Source: Prorocentrum cordatum
Lineage: Eukaryota; Sar; Dinophyceae; Prorocentrales; Prorocentraceae
Length of the DNA stretch: 64,000 bases
Assembly (NCBI GenBank): GCA_963575745.1
Contig: CAUYUJ010022533.1
Coordinates: 1 to 64,000, forward strand
Direction: 5' to 3'
Shown here: one piece after another, positions 40,005 to 51,121 of the stretch
Numbering within the stretch: position 1 is the first letter of the stretch
How the letters are laid out: the number at the start of each line of letters is the position of its first letter
The notes under the pieces: model-generated
Databases searched by the model: none
Told to the model about the DNA's origin: nothing
The model's input: only the letters and a program-made list of their open reading frames with translations
Translations under genes and position numbers: made by a program

Positions 40005-40500
40005 CGATCGCGGATCCGTTTCCTCAGTTGAAACAGCGCATGCGGGAGGCGGCCCACCAGACTAAGGAACGTCATCGGGTGGAATTGGCGACCGAGGTGG
40101 ATGGGAATATCCACTTTGCTTCGGCTGCGCTGCGCAGCGCCCGCACTCGTTCACGGGGACAGTTGAAGGCATCAGGTGAATCGTATCGTGAGTCTGCTGG
40201 CTTCCTTGTCGTCGACGGCTGATTCTGCCGCTCTCTGCTTCTCTTGCGTGATCACATTCAGTCGCCTCAGAACCGGGAGACCAGGGCTCTTGGCCAGGAG
40301 ATTGAGCGCATGACCGACCTCGATGCTAAGAACTGCATCCGGGCTAAGCTTCAGAGGCGCAAGGAACTCTGGCGCCCCATGCGCAAACGTATTTCTTTGG
40401 GTGGTATCTCGGGGCCGGGTGGTCTTCCTCTGGGTTCCACGGGGCTTGCCGGCGAGGCTCTTGCGGCGCGTTGGGATGGGGGTTTCTGGTGCTCGTGACT
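40005..40500 (+). pseudogene. LINE B ORF2: linker region
   Basis: LKQRMREAAHQTKERHRVEL and IHFASAALRSARTRS, then ETRALGQEIERMTDLDAKNC. Basic helical sequence between the endonuclease and RT, as usual in LINEs. No domain recognised. Confidence 0.5.
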
Positions 40501-40559
40501 GTGACGCTGGTCTCTGGGATGCTTTGGATGCGTTCGCTCAGCCTCTGGAAGGCATTCCT

Positions 40560-42165
40560 GGAGACTCCTGGGTCATTGTCTTCGATGACTTTGAGGCCAT
40601 GGTGTGTGCCGGATCTGACTCCATGCCTGGCCCCGACGGCATCGTGCATTCATGTTGGAAAAGCACTGGTCCAATTGGGATTCTGCATCAGCTCTACTTT
40701 CACGTCATGGAGACACGTGGGGAAGGGCTACCGCGCAGCATGCGTCAGATGTCACTGGTCTTACGTTACTGGTCTTTCTTGCGAAAAGGGGGGCGCGCCT
40801 CTAATCTCTCTAGCGCCCACTCTCGTTCTCCCGATGCCTGCCGTCCACTTGACATGGCTGACACGGATTGCAAGCTACTCTCGATTGCTTTCTCGTGGAG
40901 ACTCGAACGGCGTGCTCGTGAGACCGTGTCAAACGCTCAGGCATGTCTCCCTGGTCGTTCGTGGCCGACCAGACTCTCGAAGCAGAAGTGCGGGGTGTTC
41001 AGAACTGCCTATTGAGGAGGGGCCTCTCTTGCATGTTTCTCACGGACTTTGCGGCCGCGTTTCCGAGTGTTTTGGATTCCTGACTTCTTCGCGTTCTTTG
41101 CGCGACGAATGCGCACCCTGGGGTGGCCGGTTTCTTCGGCGCGCTCCATCGGGGCGACGCGGGCATTTGCTTTTGGGGGGCAACGACGCCGAGCGATTCG
41201 ATTGATGCGGGGTTTTCGGCAAGGGGGCCCGTCTAGCATGCTTCGCTTTGCTCTGGCGCTTGACCCATGTCTGCGTTAGCTGGCCTCTCGTCTTCCTCGA
41301 CAGATTCTTGGGCGCGCTGGTGATCTTTGGTTTGGGCTGCGCAATGTCGTTATCGAACTTTCCGATGGTTCTCCCTCTCTTGCAACGTCTCGATGCTGGG
41401 ATCGGACTTCGGCTGAGCCCAGGGAAGTTTGCCACCGTGCATCGCGGCTTGACTCTTACTGCGCGTGCGAGACAGCAGATCACACACATGCTTGCTCTTC
41501 TATGTGCTCCTGACATAAAGCTGGCGCGGCGCGCTCGGCACCTAGGCATTCAGATTGGCCCTGAGGGGTGGCAGCGCGCATGGGGCACGGCCCTTCGGAA
41601 ATACCACCAACGGTGTATCGAGATTCGTCGGCTTCGGCTTGGTCTCGCTATGACGATGCGCACGTATGTCGTGTTTGCTGTCTCGGTGCTGCGGTTCGCG
41701 ATGCAATTCTACCCGGCGTTCAAAGCGGTTCTGCGTCGTGAGGGTAAAATGCAACAAAAGTTGATGACGGGCCCACGGTTCTCTTTCAACCGTGCGATGG
41801 GCACTCGCATGAAATATCTTGGACTCTCGGCTGAGTTTCCTGACCTGCGACGTCCGGGGCTGCCACTCAAGTTCGGCTTGCTCACGCCTCTCGGGTCTTT
41901 GAGAAAGCGCGGATGCCCCTGAGTGGCCTTTGGCTGCAAGGTGACTTTCATCCTGCTCGCGTTGCGTCTCCCTGGCGGCAGCGCACAGTTGTTCGGTCTA
42001 TTATCGACTCTTGGGAAGCGAAGATATCTTTCTGTAGTACGCTTCTCTGGGCTGGGGGGGTTGAACGGAAGCTCGCGGCGCGGCTCGGGGCTCGACCATC
42101 GACGCCTCTTCCGCTTCGCTGCCTTTTCGAGCGAATCCAGCGGTGGCTTCGTGGGGTTTAGGTTG
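40560..42165 (+). pseudogene. LINE B ORF2: reverse transcriptase (frameshifted)
   Basis: AGSDSMPGPDGIVHSCW (P-G-P-D-G-I motif, about 40608-40655), CRPLDMADTDCKLLSIAFSW (R-P-x-x-x-x-x-T-D-x-K-L motif) and NAQACLPGRSW are in one frame up to 41015. Motif A, MFLTDFAAAFPSV, is at 41033-41071 in another. GFRQGGPSSMLRFALALDP (motif B, Q-G) is in a third (about 41214-41270). Motif C is ruined: only DRFLGALVIFG survives where x-D-D-L-G-A is expected. The thumb region LDAGIGLRLSPGKFATVH and KLARRARHLGIQIGPEGW continues to 41922. Confidence 0.85.
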
Positions 42166-42239
42166 CGCAGGTCTCGGCGACTGCCCGCTGCGCCCGTAAG
42201 GTTGTTGCTGCCAGCTCATGTTATCTCGGGCATGCTACG

Positions 42240-42656
42240 TTGCGAATTCTCTTTCGCGGCGCGCGTGCGAGCGCGAGGCTCCGCCGTGGAATTGGCAGAT
42301 GCGGCTGGCGATGCGACTCCGATGGGGCGGCTGACTCTCTGGAACACTACCGCGTTTGTCTTGAATTTCGACGAGCGAGCCGAGTCCTCGCTCCTTGTTT
42401 GGCTCCGGCTTTTAGCGAAGAGCCCCGGTTCCATTGTTCGACGTTGGTGGCCCCCCCGCCCTGGTTTAAGAGTCGTCTGCTTTGTGCGAGCATGTGCGAC
42501 GCGTTTCTCTTTGTCCAGGGCTGCTCTCGCGACGGGTCGCCCACCCCCCCCCGAAGATCTGTTGCGCGCTTGGATTCGCCCCCGCTGTCGGCGCCATCCC
42601 AAGGTGCAGCTCTCCTGGGCGACGGCCAGGGGATAGTTTTTCTTCCTGCGCTGTAG
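42240..42656 (+). pseudogene. LINE B ORF2: C-terminal zinc knuckle
   Basis: GIGRCGWRCDSDGAADSLEHY followed by RVCLEF (shown in two pieces) has C-x3-C-x9-H-x3-C spacing, the CCHC knuckle found at the end of many LINE ORF2 proteins, here followed by a Leu/Phe-rich stretch and a C-run. It is probably involved in template or target binding by family analogy. Confidence 0.6.
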
Positions 42657-43140
42657 CCTGTCTCTGCCCTTTCGCCTCTCTTGCGCCCCGTGCCTCTCTC
42701 GCCGCCGCCTCTCTTCGCGCCGCCGCCGCCCCCCCGCCGCTCTCGCCCGCCTCGACTGCCGCCTCCTGGAGCGAGGGTTCCGCGAAGCTCGCTGTCTCTG
42801 CCGCCTCTCTCTTTTCTTTGGCCGACGGTCCTGCCCGAGCGCGCGGGGCGCGCTCGTGGTCTGGTCTGTCGCGCCGCCGCCGATTTCTTTAATGAGGCCC
42901 AGCGCAGGTTACGGAAGCTGCACTAGGACTGTCGCCCCCCCCCCCCCCCCTTGTTCTGTCGCCGGGCCGTCCGACCTGGTGATTTTCGAGGGCCGCTGGC
43001 TTAGCAGCCGATCGTTCCTGCATGCTGGTGCTGCTCCCACTCGTCTAATTCAAGGATTGCACGCTGGGCTGGGCGTTGTCGCCATGTCTTCGCGCCATTG
43101 AAGGAACGAGAACCCGAGAGGCTTCAAGGTTTGAGGTTGG
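42657..43140 (+). other. LINE B 3' region
   Basis: Pro/Ser/Arg-rich frames to about 42830 (composition driven), then RAAADFFNEAQRRLRKLH (about 42868-42923) as a last coding-like piece, a 14-base C-run at 42936-42950 and non-coding sequence to the ATC tract. Confidence 0.45.
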
Positions 43141-43145
43141 ACCAT

Positions 43146-43305
43146 TTCATCATCAGCATCATCGTCATCATCCGCACCAACTGCAGCATCGCCATCATCA
43201 TCATCATCGCCATCATCAGCATCATCATCAGCAGCATCAGCATCACCATGATCATCATCATCATCATCATCATCATCATAATCATCATCATCATCATCAT
43301 TATTG
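43146..43305 (+). repeat. (ATC)n tract of CRU-3, right part
   Basis: ATC triplets resume after LINE B. The CRU continues with CTCGTCCGCCCGCCTCCTCC as in the other units. Confidence 0.85.
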
Positions 43306-46279
43306 CCTCCCCCTCTCTCGTCCGCCCGCCTCCTCCCTCCTCCTCTTCCTTCCTCGCCCTTCCTCTTGCCCCGCCCTGCCTCCTCGGCCGCCCGTCTTCC
43401 CCTCCTCCCCCCATCTTCTCCTCTGCTTTTGCGCGCCCCCCTTCCCCCCTGGCGGCCCCCGTTCCCGAGGCGCGCGAGGCACCTCAGCGCGGGCCCGCCC
43501 CCCCCACAACTGAAGGCCGTGCACCAGCAAAGTTGCAGCAGCAATAAGCCCCCTGCCCCAGCATCGAGCCGCGGAAGCACTGTGCCCCATTCCACGGGCC
43601 GCGGCGCCCTCCTCGGGCAGCGAGGAGCCGCTCCTGCAGGACGCGCCGCGGGGAGCGTGCCCTCCCGGTCCTCGTCGCCCACGTTGTCCGCCCGAGCGAG
43701 CCAACCATACGCCTGCACCGTGGGGATGCAACCCGCGGGAGGTCACATGCAGCATCCGCGCGATGGTACAGTCAAGACGCCGATGTAAGGAACAGCTTTG
43801 GTTCAGAAGGGGTTCGATGTTCCTCAGGTCCTCCCATGGCTGTTCATCTCGCCCTCCTCGTGCGCGCAAGCGCTTTGGGGGCCAAAACGCGGCCTCGTTC
43901 CTTATTGGTCGTTCCTTACTTCAGCAAGCCGACTGTGTATCCGTGGTTCCGTGGCCGATGTGTGGCCTAATTTGGCCACGTCCCGTTGAACCAAGTCCGT
44001 GTCTTCCCGTCTAAATTCGCACACTCGGGTTAACTATTGGGCCGCATTTGCTCGTGTCTGGCCTGATGGCTTTTGAATATGGCTGAGAATACATCCGCCG
44101 TCATTGCAGGAACTTCCAATACGTTATTTCTGCATACGCCGATCCTAACCAGTTCGACATTGGGTCCAGAGTCGGTGTCTACGCCCCCGTGCCTCGGCAT
44201 GGAGGCCGCATGACATTTCAATTTTCGCCACGGCGACCAACCAATAGCCATGTCCTCTGGCCTCCGCGTGGGCTGCGCACATGCCCTCGACCATGATCGG
44301 CAAAGCCCTTTCCTGGATACCCCCGTCTTCTTGGCATTGCCCAGATGCGTGCATATTATGTTTGTCAAGGGTCATCGAGGAGCATCTTGGATCATCGTCG
44401 TCCAACCGAAAAACATGTCCCACGACCGCGCGCCACGCTGCAACGGGAGCTGGCAATCCGCGGGCCGCGCACCCACGGACCGCGTCAGTGCGCGCGCCGC
44501 GCGACCAGCTCGCCCCGAGAGCCTGCAGCAGGGTGTGCGCACGGAGGGCCAGCCATCTGTCGCCTTACGGTCGGACCGACGTACAAGGCCGAGGTCGGTT
44601 CGGAAGGGTACCCTAATGTTCATCGTGTTTGTTGGGTGTTGTTGTATATCCTGGGGTGTTTTTGTCGGCTGGGGTCTCATGTTTTTCAAGGATGTTCTTC
44701 TGTCCTAGGTCGGGCCGTCGCTGCCCCGATGCGCCCGCCCATGTTCATGTGAACGATTTTGGCCAGCAAGAACGGACGGCGAGGTTCGACATCTTGGGAA
44801 CGGAAAAGTGTTTGCCGTTTTCGTCCCCGGGGGCCGTTATTGTCCCCAGGACCGTCAGGTGCGGATCTTGCGCGAAAAGCTGCACCAGGTGGAGTCCTGG
44901 AGAGGTCCGGGGACTGATTTTGAACGGATTCGGCTGCATCCCCCCTCTTGAGATTTTCTGGGCCCCCAACAAGTTCAGACCCCCCGGTCGTCTCAAATCT
45001 TAGTTGCCCTGATACGCCCGTGTTGAAACACAACGCGTACCGTGTTCAAAATTGATGCGTTAACACGATGTGTGTTGGCTCGGCACGTGTTGGTTCACGT
45101 TTTGGCGAACATATCGCAATGGATTTGCGTCTGCAGTCGTCGCGTCGACCTCCTTGTCAACACGCTACGCGTTGCGTGTTGCGCACCGGGGCAGCCAGAT
45201 TTGCCGCGGCTCTCGAATTGAAATCAGACGAGCCAGGACTTCACATTGAACCGAGCTCATGATAGTGATACGCGCCAAGCTTTCCCATTGTTCCACGCTG
45301 GCTGCATCCGCGGGACATGCTCAAGCCGCGAAGTAGGCAGCCACGGCCGGGTCTTGCTTCCCTCCCTGCTGCTGTTTGTTCATCCTCATTCCTCTGCCCC
45401 TCCCTCCTCCCTTCCCCCTTCCCTCCCGCCCTCGCCCCCTCCTCCCCTCCGTTTCCCGTTCCCCCTTGTCATGTCTCTCCGCTTTCCATTCTCCCCCCTC
45501 TTCCCCCCCGGGCCACCACCAGCTCTCGCAATCTTGGCGGCCACGGGATGCCTGTGATGAATGGTGGCGCTTCTCATGGCACCGCCAGCAAAAACCCGTC
45601 AACGACGAGCGCCGCGTTGCGAGGGCAATCGCGTGGAATCCCCGCCGCGCGCTCAGCGACAACCAGCCTTCGTTACGGCGCCCGCGCCGTGGCCTCTGAT
45701 TCAACGATGCCCCACGAAGCGTCGTCTCCCATTCTCAACGCATAGATTTCCTCCGCCCATCGCGTGAGAGCGCTTTACGCATTCTTCGTCTACTGGCGCA
45801 GGATTGTGCCATCGAGCGTCGCGCAGGTGCAGCCCCTGCGGGTTCATGCGGGAATCGCTCGCGCGCCGCCCCGCAAACGAGGCGAAGGAACATCCTGCTC
45901 GCGCCTGCGTCGGCAGACGCGCGCGAGCGACAGGGGCGGCGAATGCTCGGGTCGTCCTTTAGGCGCCTAGAAACCGCAAGGCGCGATTTGCAGTGACACA
46001 TATGGTCGCGCGAGGAAGCCACGCCCAAAAATCTTCCCAGGCGCATTGCTAAAAACCAATTGCCGACAGAGTCTTGTCGACGGTGCCGGTTGGCCGGCAT
46101 CCGGCACAGCAGTGGCCATCATGTTGAAGAAACAGGTTGATTGTATCACTTTGTTCGTTTTCATCTTCACCCGTACTGCCTCCGCCATCGTTCTCACCCC
46201 GGACCCAAGCACATGCAGTTGTGAGTGCCGTCGTTGTGGATATCGCGTTCGGTGAGTTTCGGGCAACGAAATAGGTGAA

Positions 46280-46785
46280 GGGTGTGCCAGAGTGAGCATG
46301 GCGGACGCACTGGGCCACGCCCGGTGGCGAAATTGGTGTGGCGGCCGCATGTGGCTCCACCCGCACGGGCGTTAAGTGGAGCTCTACAGTGGGTCACGAA
46401 ATGTGTGACGGGGGGGGCCATAATGAGTGTGGCGGACGCATGCGGCAGCAGCCACTGAAACCTTACGTGGGGCTCCCTTTTGGACAACAAAACGTGTGAT
46501 GGTGTGCCGAAATCAGCGTGGCACACGCATGCGGGCGCAGCCGCTGGGGCCTTAGGTGGAGCTCCCCATCGGGCACGACGTATGAGGAGGGTGCCGAAAT
46601 GAATGTGGCGGACGCATGCGGCCGCAGCCGCTGGGGCCTTAGGCGGGGCCCCCATTTGGGGCCACGAAACGTTTGAGTGATGTGCCAACATGGGTGTGGC
46701 GGACGCATGCGGCCGCAGCCGCTGGGGCATTAGATGGAGCTCCCCAGGAGGCCACGAAGCGTGTTAGGGCTGTGCCGGGATGTGT
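46280..46785 (+). repeat. ~90-bp minisatellite of CRU-3
   Basis: About five to six units of the GTGTGGCGGACGCATGC family. One unit near 46320 is shortened relative to CRU-1 and CRU-2. Confidence 0.85.
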
Positions 46786-48487
46786 GTATGACGACGGCGA
46801 TGATGAGGTTGATGGTGATTATGATTAGTGATGGCAGGCGGAGGGCAGAGGCAGGGATAAGAGGGAGGAGGCGGGAAGAGGAGCGATGAGGAGGAGGGGG
46901 CAGCGGCAGGAGTGGAGCGCGGCGCTGTCTCTTCAATACGACTGGGAACGAACGAAAAAACGGCGCCGCGAGGCGTACGGCTGCCCCTGGGTCATCCCTT
47001 CGGCTCCTGCATGGGCAGTGTCCGCCAGTGGTGCGTCTTGGGCCCTTCCATGGTTCGCCATGAAGGAAACTGGTCCCGAGGGAAGCGGGTCCAACGCTGT
47101 TTCGCATGTTTCGGGCTTCCGGGGTCTTTTAGTGGCCTCAGGATTGCGAAACAACTCTTCAGGATGATAAGCTGGTCCCAGGGGGGGGCTCCAAGGTCCA
47201 GGACCGACTTTCTTCAGGACCCGCTGGACGTGAACAAGGCCGTGGGCGACTGTGTACGACAGGTGTTCCTTCGAGGGCCAGCGTGCCTTTCAGGGCGATG
47301 CCAGTTGAGCGGTGACGGTGGAGCTTTGCGACCCGCTGTTAGCTTCTGGGGCTCGTCTAAGGGGCCTCTCGGTCTCTGTTGGTTTCAAAGAGAACAGAAA
47401 CATAAACCTAAACTTTCGGAATTGCTCGCGGATGTCTCGGATCTGCGCTGGGCCCTCCTGGCGGCACGCGCTCCGCGCGCCAATTTGACAGGGCCCCCGT
47501 GTTGATCCAAGGAATGTTCGTGGACCTCCGAAGGTTTATGTTTATGCAGTTGTGTGTTCCTCTACGGACGTTTCTTGGTGTCCCTTGGGAGCCTCTCGAA
47601 CCGTCCTTTGGAGCGTACTGTGAGAGTGGTGGAGGCCTGTTGGACCGTCTAGGAGGCCTAATGGGAACAAGTGAAAGGTGGTGCCGCATTAGGGCCAAGG
47701 CTTTCATTTCGATAGTAATTGCCATGTTCGACGCTCGTGTTTGCACATCGACGTGTTCGGCTGCAGGGGGTGAAAACGAGCCCTTGAGACCCAGCGGTCC
47801 GCCAAGGTTTGGACCATGGGGAGGGTTGGGTGGAAGGGCGCACACCTCCCTACGAGATTCAAGAACGGAAGGAAGGAGCTAGGGATGCATCCCTGGGCAA
47901 CCAGCAGCACGGAGGGCCTGTGGGGTTCATCATCCTTCCGCGTTCCCCCTCTCTTGTCCCCCCTCCTCCGTGCTCCCTTCCACCGGCGCCTCCCTGCTCC
48001 CCCCCTCCTCCATCCTACGCCTCGCCCTCCTCCTCCTCCTATCCTGGAGCATCCCACCGCGCGAGAACCTACAATAGATCCGATATGCGATACGCTCTCA
48101 TCGTCGTAATCGCCTTCCTCCACTTCCTCCATCCTCTTCCTCCACCTCGTATCCCATCCCTCCTCATCCATGCCTCATCCCATATCACCCATCTCCTGGC
48201 CCTCCCCCCTCCCTTACTCATTTCCAGCTCCATTCCCCATCCTCACCACTAAACATGTCTCCCTCGGTCCTCCCAACTCCTTCCTGTTCCTTTCCTCCCT
48301 TCCTCTCGTCTTCCTCCCTCTCTCGTCCGCCCTCCTTCCCATTCCACCGAGCCATCCTCCTCCTCCTCGTCCTCCTCCGCCTCCTCTTCCTCCTCCTCCT
48401 CCTCCTACCCCTCCTCCTCTTCCTCTTCCTCCTCCCCCTCCTCCTCCCCCTCCTCCTTCTTCTCTTCCTCCTCCTCTTCCTCCCCGT

Positions 48488-48490
48488 CAG

Positions 48491-48545
<55 letters not shown>

Positions 48546-48713
48546 GTCATCGTCATCGTCATCATCGTCATCATCATCATCATCGTCATCATCATCGTCA
48601 TCATCATCATCAGCAGCATCATCATAACCAGCATCATCATCAGCATCATCATCAGCATCATCACCACCATCATCGTCATCATCACCATCATCATCATCCT
48701 CATCATCATCATC
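48488..48713 (+). repeat. (ATC)n tract of CRU-4, left part
   Basis: ATC/ATCGTC/ATCAGC triplets running directly into the exact spliced leader of LINE D. Poly-Asp or poly-Met frames on either strand are artefacts. Confidence 0.9.
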
Positions 48714-48735
48714 TCCGTAGCCATTTTGGCTCAAG
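48714..48735 (+). other. Exact spliced-leader (DinoSL) sequence at the 5' end of LINE D
   Basis: TCCGTAGCCATTTTGGC followed by TCAAG: all 22 positions match the dinoflagellate spliced leader, including a permitted first base. It begins where the ATC repeat ends. It is not an SL RNA gene: no donor GT and no SL RNA intron follow. Confidence 0.97.
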
Positions 48736-48750
48736 CCATTTTGGCTCAAG
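48736..48750 (+). other. Relict spliced leader directly behind the LINE D leader
   Basis: CCATTTTGGCTCAAG, an exact copy of leader positions 8-22, abuts the full leader. This is the structure expected when an already spliced and reinserted copy is transcribed and trans-spliced again using the AG inside the old leader. Confidence 0.95.
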
Positions 48751-48893
48751 CCGTGCGCTTGGCCAAGCCAGACAGCCCACGTCCTTGCACCGCATGTGCT
48801 TGAGACAGCTTTTCAACCTCTCCATACAAACCCTGTTCCTGGCCGTCGCGCCAGTACTCGTCCATTGCCCTGCCGCAGCGGGCACCGGCAGCG
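48751..48893 (+). other. LINE D 5' untranslated region
   Basis: 143 bp between the relict leader and the ORF1 start codon. No further leader copy is recognised. Confidence 0.6.
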
Positions 48894-49844
48894 ATGTGGT
48901 CCCACGACGAGTGGACCAAGCTCGGCTGGAAGCAGAACCAGGACGGCTCGTGGGTCAACGGCTCACGCACTTGGCGCCCGCCGTCGACAACGGCTGCGCG
49001 TTCGTGGACGTGCAAGGTCTGCAACTCCACCAACTGGTCGCCCAAGACGAAGTGCTCCGTCTGCAACGTCAAGAAGTCCTTCCAGCCCCAGCCGGGCCAG
49101 CCCTCGCTGACCAACGCCGCTCCGCCCCCTCAGCAGGGAGTGGCGGCACAGCTCTCCGCGGTCGCCAGCAAGCTCCTGCAGGCGGCCCCAACTACGGCAC
49201 CTCCGAGCACGGCAGCGCCAACAGCGCCACCTTCCGCATCCGGCGACCTGACCAAGGCCCAGCGGCAGGCCCAGATCAAGCAGCTCGAGGCGGCGCTCAT
49301 CCCCCTACAGGGGGTCGAGCACCAGGAGCTCCGCTCCAGCATCGTCAAGCAGGTGGCCGAGCACAAGCAAGCGCTGATCTCGGACAAGCCCCTGGGCCAA
49401 CGCAGGGACACCTGCAATGACGCCCTCGAGCGCGCCAAGAAGCGCACCCTCCAGGCGAGGGAGGCACTGGCCCTAGCGGAGCAAACAGCACAAGCGGCGG
49501 AGGTCGAGGAGCAACGCCTGACCCAGGAGCTGACGGACCTGCAGCACGAGTTGGCCGAGGCCCCAGTGCCAGAGGAGGGACTGGACGCTCTACGAGCACA
49601 TCTCGCCGCCGCCTGCGACAAAGTCGCTTCTCTGCCCGGCGCCCCGGCCGACGCCGCCGATCACGCCAAGTCCCTAAGCGCGGACCTGCTGTCCCGGTTC
49701 GAGAAGGCGTTCGAAGAGCAAGCAGAAGCGCCAACCGGTCAGCATGCCTCCACCCCACGCAGGCACAGCACCAAATCGAAGCCAGTGCCAGGGGTGGACA
49801 CCAGTGCACCCGGAATGCCAGTGGGCACTCGCTACCAAGGCTAG
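48894..49844 (+). CDS. LINE D ORF1 protein: RanBP2-type zinc finger and coiled coil
   Basis: 316-residue intact frame. Residues 38-57 fit the RanBP2 zinc finger: W38, C40-x2-C43, N47, C54-x2-C57 (W-x-C-x2-C-x3-N-x6-C-x2-C). Such fingers bind single-stranded RNA. A Pro/Ala/Thr-rich linker follows (about 60-118). From about 120 to 245 comes a long amphipathic helical region (KQLEAALIPL, RDTCNDALERAKKR, ALAEQTAQAAEVEEQRLTQE), likely a coiled coil for trimer or multimer assembly. It ends with a basic tail. ORF1 proteins of LINEs package element RNA. The start is the first ATG in frame after the leader. The stop is TAG; the same frame stays open for 72 more codons (to TGA at 50061) and contains a PCNA-box-like QQPLTNYF, so this TAG may itself be a mutation. 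Confidence 0.85.
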   Translation: MWSHDEWTKLGWKQNQDGSWVNGSRTWRPPSTTAARSWTCKVCNSTNWSPKTKCSVCNVKKSFQPQPGQPSLTNAAPPPQQGVAAQLSAVASKLLQAAPTTAPPSTAAPTAPPSASGDLTKAQRQAQIKQLEAALIPLQGVEHQELRSSIVKQVAEHKQALISDKPLGQRRDTCNDALERAKKRTLQAREALALAEQTAQAAEVEEQRLTQELTDLQHELAEAPVPEEGLDALRAHLAAACDKVASLPGAPADAADHAKSLSADLLSRFEKAFEEQAEAPTGQHASTPRRHSTKSKPVPGVDTSAPGMPVGTRYQG

Positions 49845-49999
49845 CAGCCATTCAAGGGCCCTGTCCAGCAGCCCCTGACCAATTACTTCACAATCCCCGC
49901 CGCGATGCTAGCCGATGCGAGACCTCCTCGGCCTCGCAGCGCGGGGGCGACAGACCGCTTTGCTCCCTACCCGACTACTGGGGCGGGCTCCTCCGCCCA

Positions 50000-51121
50000 G
50001 TGGGCAGCGTCGGCGAGGCCGACGGTGACTTTTGCCGACGTTGGGAGGAAAGTTACAATGTGACCGTCGCCAACGCCTCGGCCTACCACACCACATCTGC
50101 GAATGCGCGTGGGTTCGAGGCTTTCTGGCCTCCGGAGGCCCCCCTCGTAGCCACGGCTGGACGCGGCTCGAGAAACTGGCCAGAGTGGACAGGGTCATCT
50201 CCCAGACCTTCTGGGAGCGCAGGCCCGCTCACCCGATGGCAAGGGCACCGCATGCGGCGTGATGACACGGAGGTCTCCTTCCTCAACCTGGCGACCTTCA
50301 ACGTCCAGACGCTCGACCCGAAGGAGCAGAGGCAACTGCGCCGCATTGGCCAGCGCCTCGCTGCCCGCACGCAGCTGATTGAGACGTACCTCCGCGACCG
50401 CGGAGTCCACGTCGCTGGCATCCAGGAGGCCCGTCTCCCAGATCAGGGCTGCCAGGAGCTCAACCACTACTACGCGTTCACCGCTGCCGCCATCTCGGAC
50501 GGCACCGGCGGCGTCCAGCTGTGGATCCACAAGGACCTCCACGCGACCGCCAGCAAGGCCGCCACCAACGTCGTCAACCCACGCCTCCTCCGCACCGAGG
50601 CCTCTATCGCAGGCTGCGCCGTTATGGCGATTTCTGCGCACGCACCTGTCTCATCGGCCCCTACCCAGGACAAGCGCGACTTCTGGGATGCCCTGCACAG
50701 GGAGCTCCGGCAGGCGCGGCACCGGACGTCCATCATCGTCTTCATCGATGGCAACGACGACGACGAGGTCCATGGCGTGAGCTCCAACTACCAGTTCTCA
50801 CAGGAGTGCCGCCTCGCCAACCATCTCGCCGACGCGGCCGAGCTCCTCGGCAGCGAGGAACCCACGTGGTTCGGCATACTGGGCCACGAAAAGCGGTGCG
50901 ACCACATCTGGCTCGGTCCTCGACGGCAGCATCATCTACGGAGCGCGCAGGTCTACGACGACAGCCTCAGCTTCACCGAGAGGGAGGACCACAAGGCACT
51001 GGGCGCGCAGCTCGCCCTCCCCGCACTCCTGGAGGAGCATTCTCCTCCTTCGCTCAAGGTCAGCCCGGCCCGGCTCTGCGACGAGGACGTGCGCGTGGCT
51101 TTCCAGAGGGGCGTGCAGTAG
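50000..51121 (+). pseudogene. LINE D ORF2, part 1: APE-type endonuclease, motifs intact
   Basis: Endonuclease that nicks target DNA for target-primed reverse transcription. Motifs in order: LNLATFNVQTL (catalytic Asn, about 50283), VAGIQEARL (catalytic Glu, about 50413), VFIDGNDDDE (D-x-N motif, about 50740), KRCDHIWLG (D-H-I motif, about 50893), and REDHKALGAQL (the S-D-H-type motif, about 50981). All key residues appear present. The domain spans residues about 90-340 of this frame. The frame stops at TAG (51119-51121), but the same frame continues into the RT without shift, so the domain belongs to one long ORF2. The choice of ATG at 50000 is nominal; the domain itself starts near 50250. 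Confidence 0.85.

Larger units (their letters stand above)
38064..43140 (+). mobile_element. LINE B: spliced-leader-headed LINE in the CRU-3 (ATC)n tract (5.1 kb)
   Basis: Starts with a one-mismatch DinoSL and ends at GAGGTTGGACCATTTC, with ATC triplets on both sides. Order of contents: ORF1 remnants (RRM-like), APE-type endonuclease, linker, RT, C-terminal zinc knuckle, 3' region. Frames are broken throughout. No RNase H is seen. Its RT motif A (D-F-A-A-A-F) differs from LINE D (D-L-A-K-A-F-D) and LINE C (W-D-L-x-K), so three families share the same target and leader. Confidence 0.85.
37196..47720 (+). repeat. CRU-3: composite repeat unit interrupted by LINE B
   Basis: The 5' block begins CCATGTTCGACGCTCG at 37196. 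Pyrimidine tract 37420-37955, left (ATC)n 37960-38063, LINE B 38064-43140, right (ATC)n 43146-43305, second pyrimidine tract 43306-43455, long block to 46275, minisatellite 46280-46785, end block to 47720. Without LINE B it is about 5.45 kb. The segment 45530-45745 is almost identical to 34905-35120 of CRU-2. Confidence 0.85.

Noticed and set aside
48714-48750. An SL RNA gene
   Set aside because: No splice donor GT follows the leader at 48736 and no SL RNA-like intron; a relict leader and then a LINE 5' UTR follow instead.
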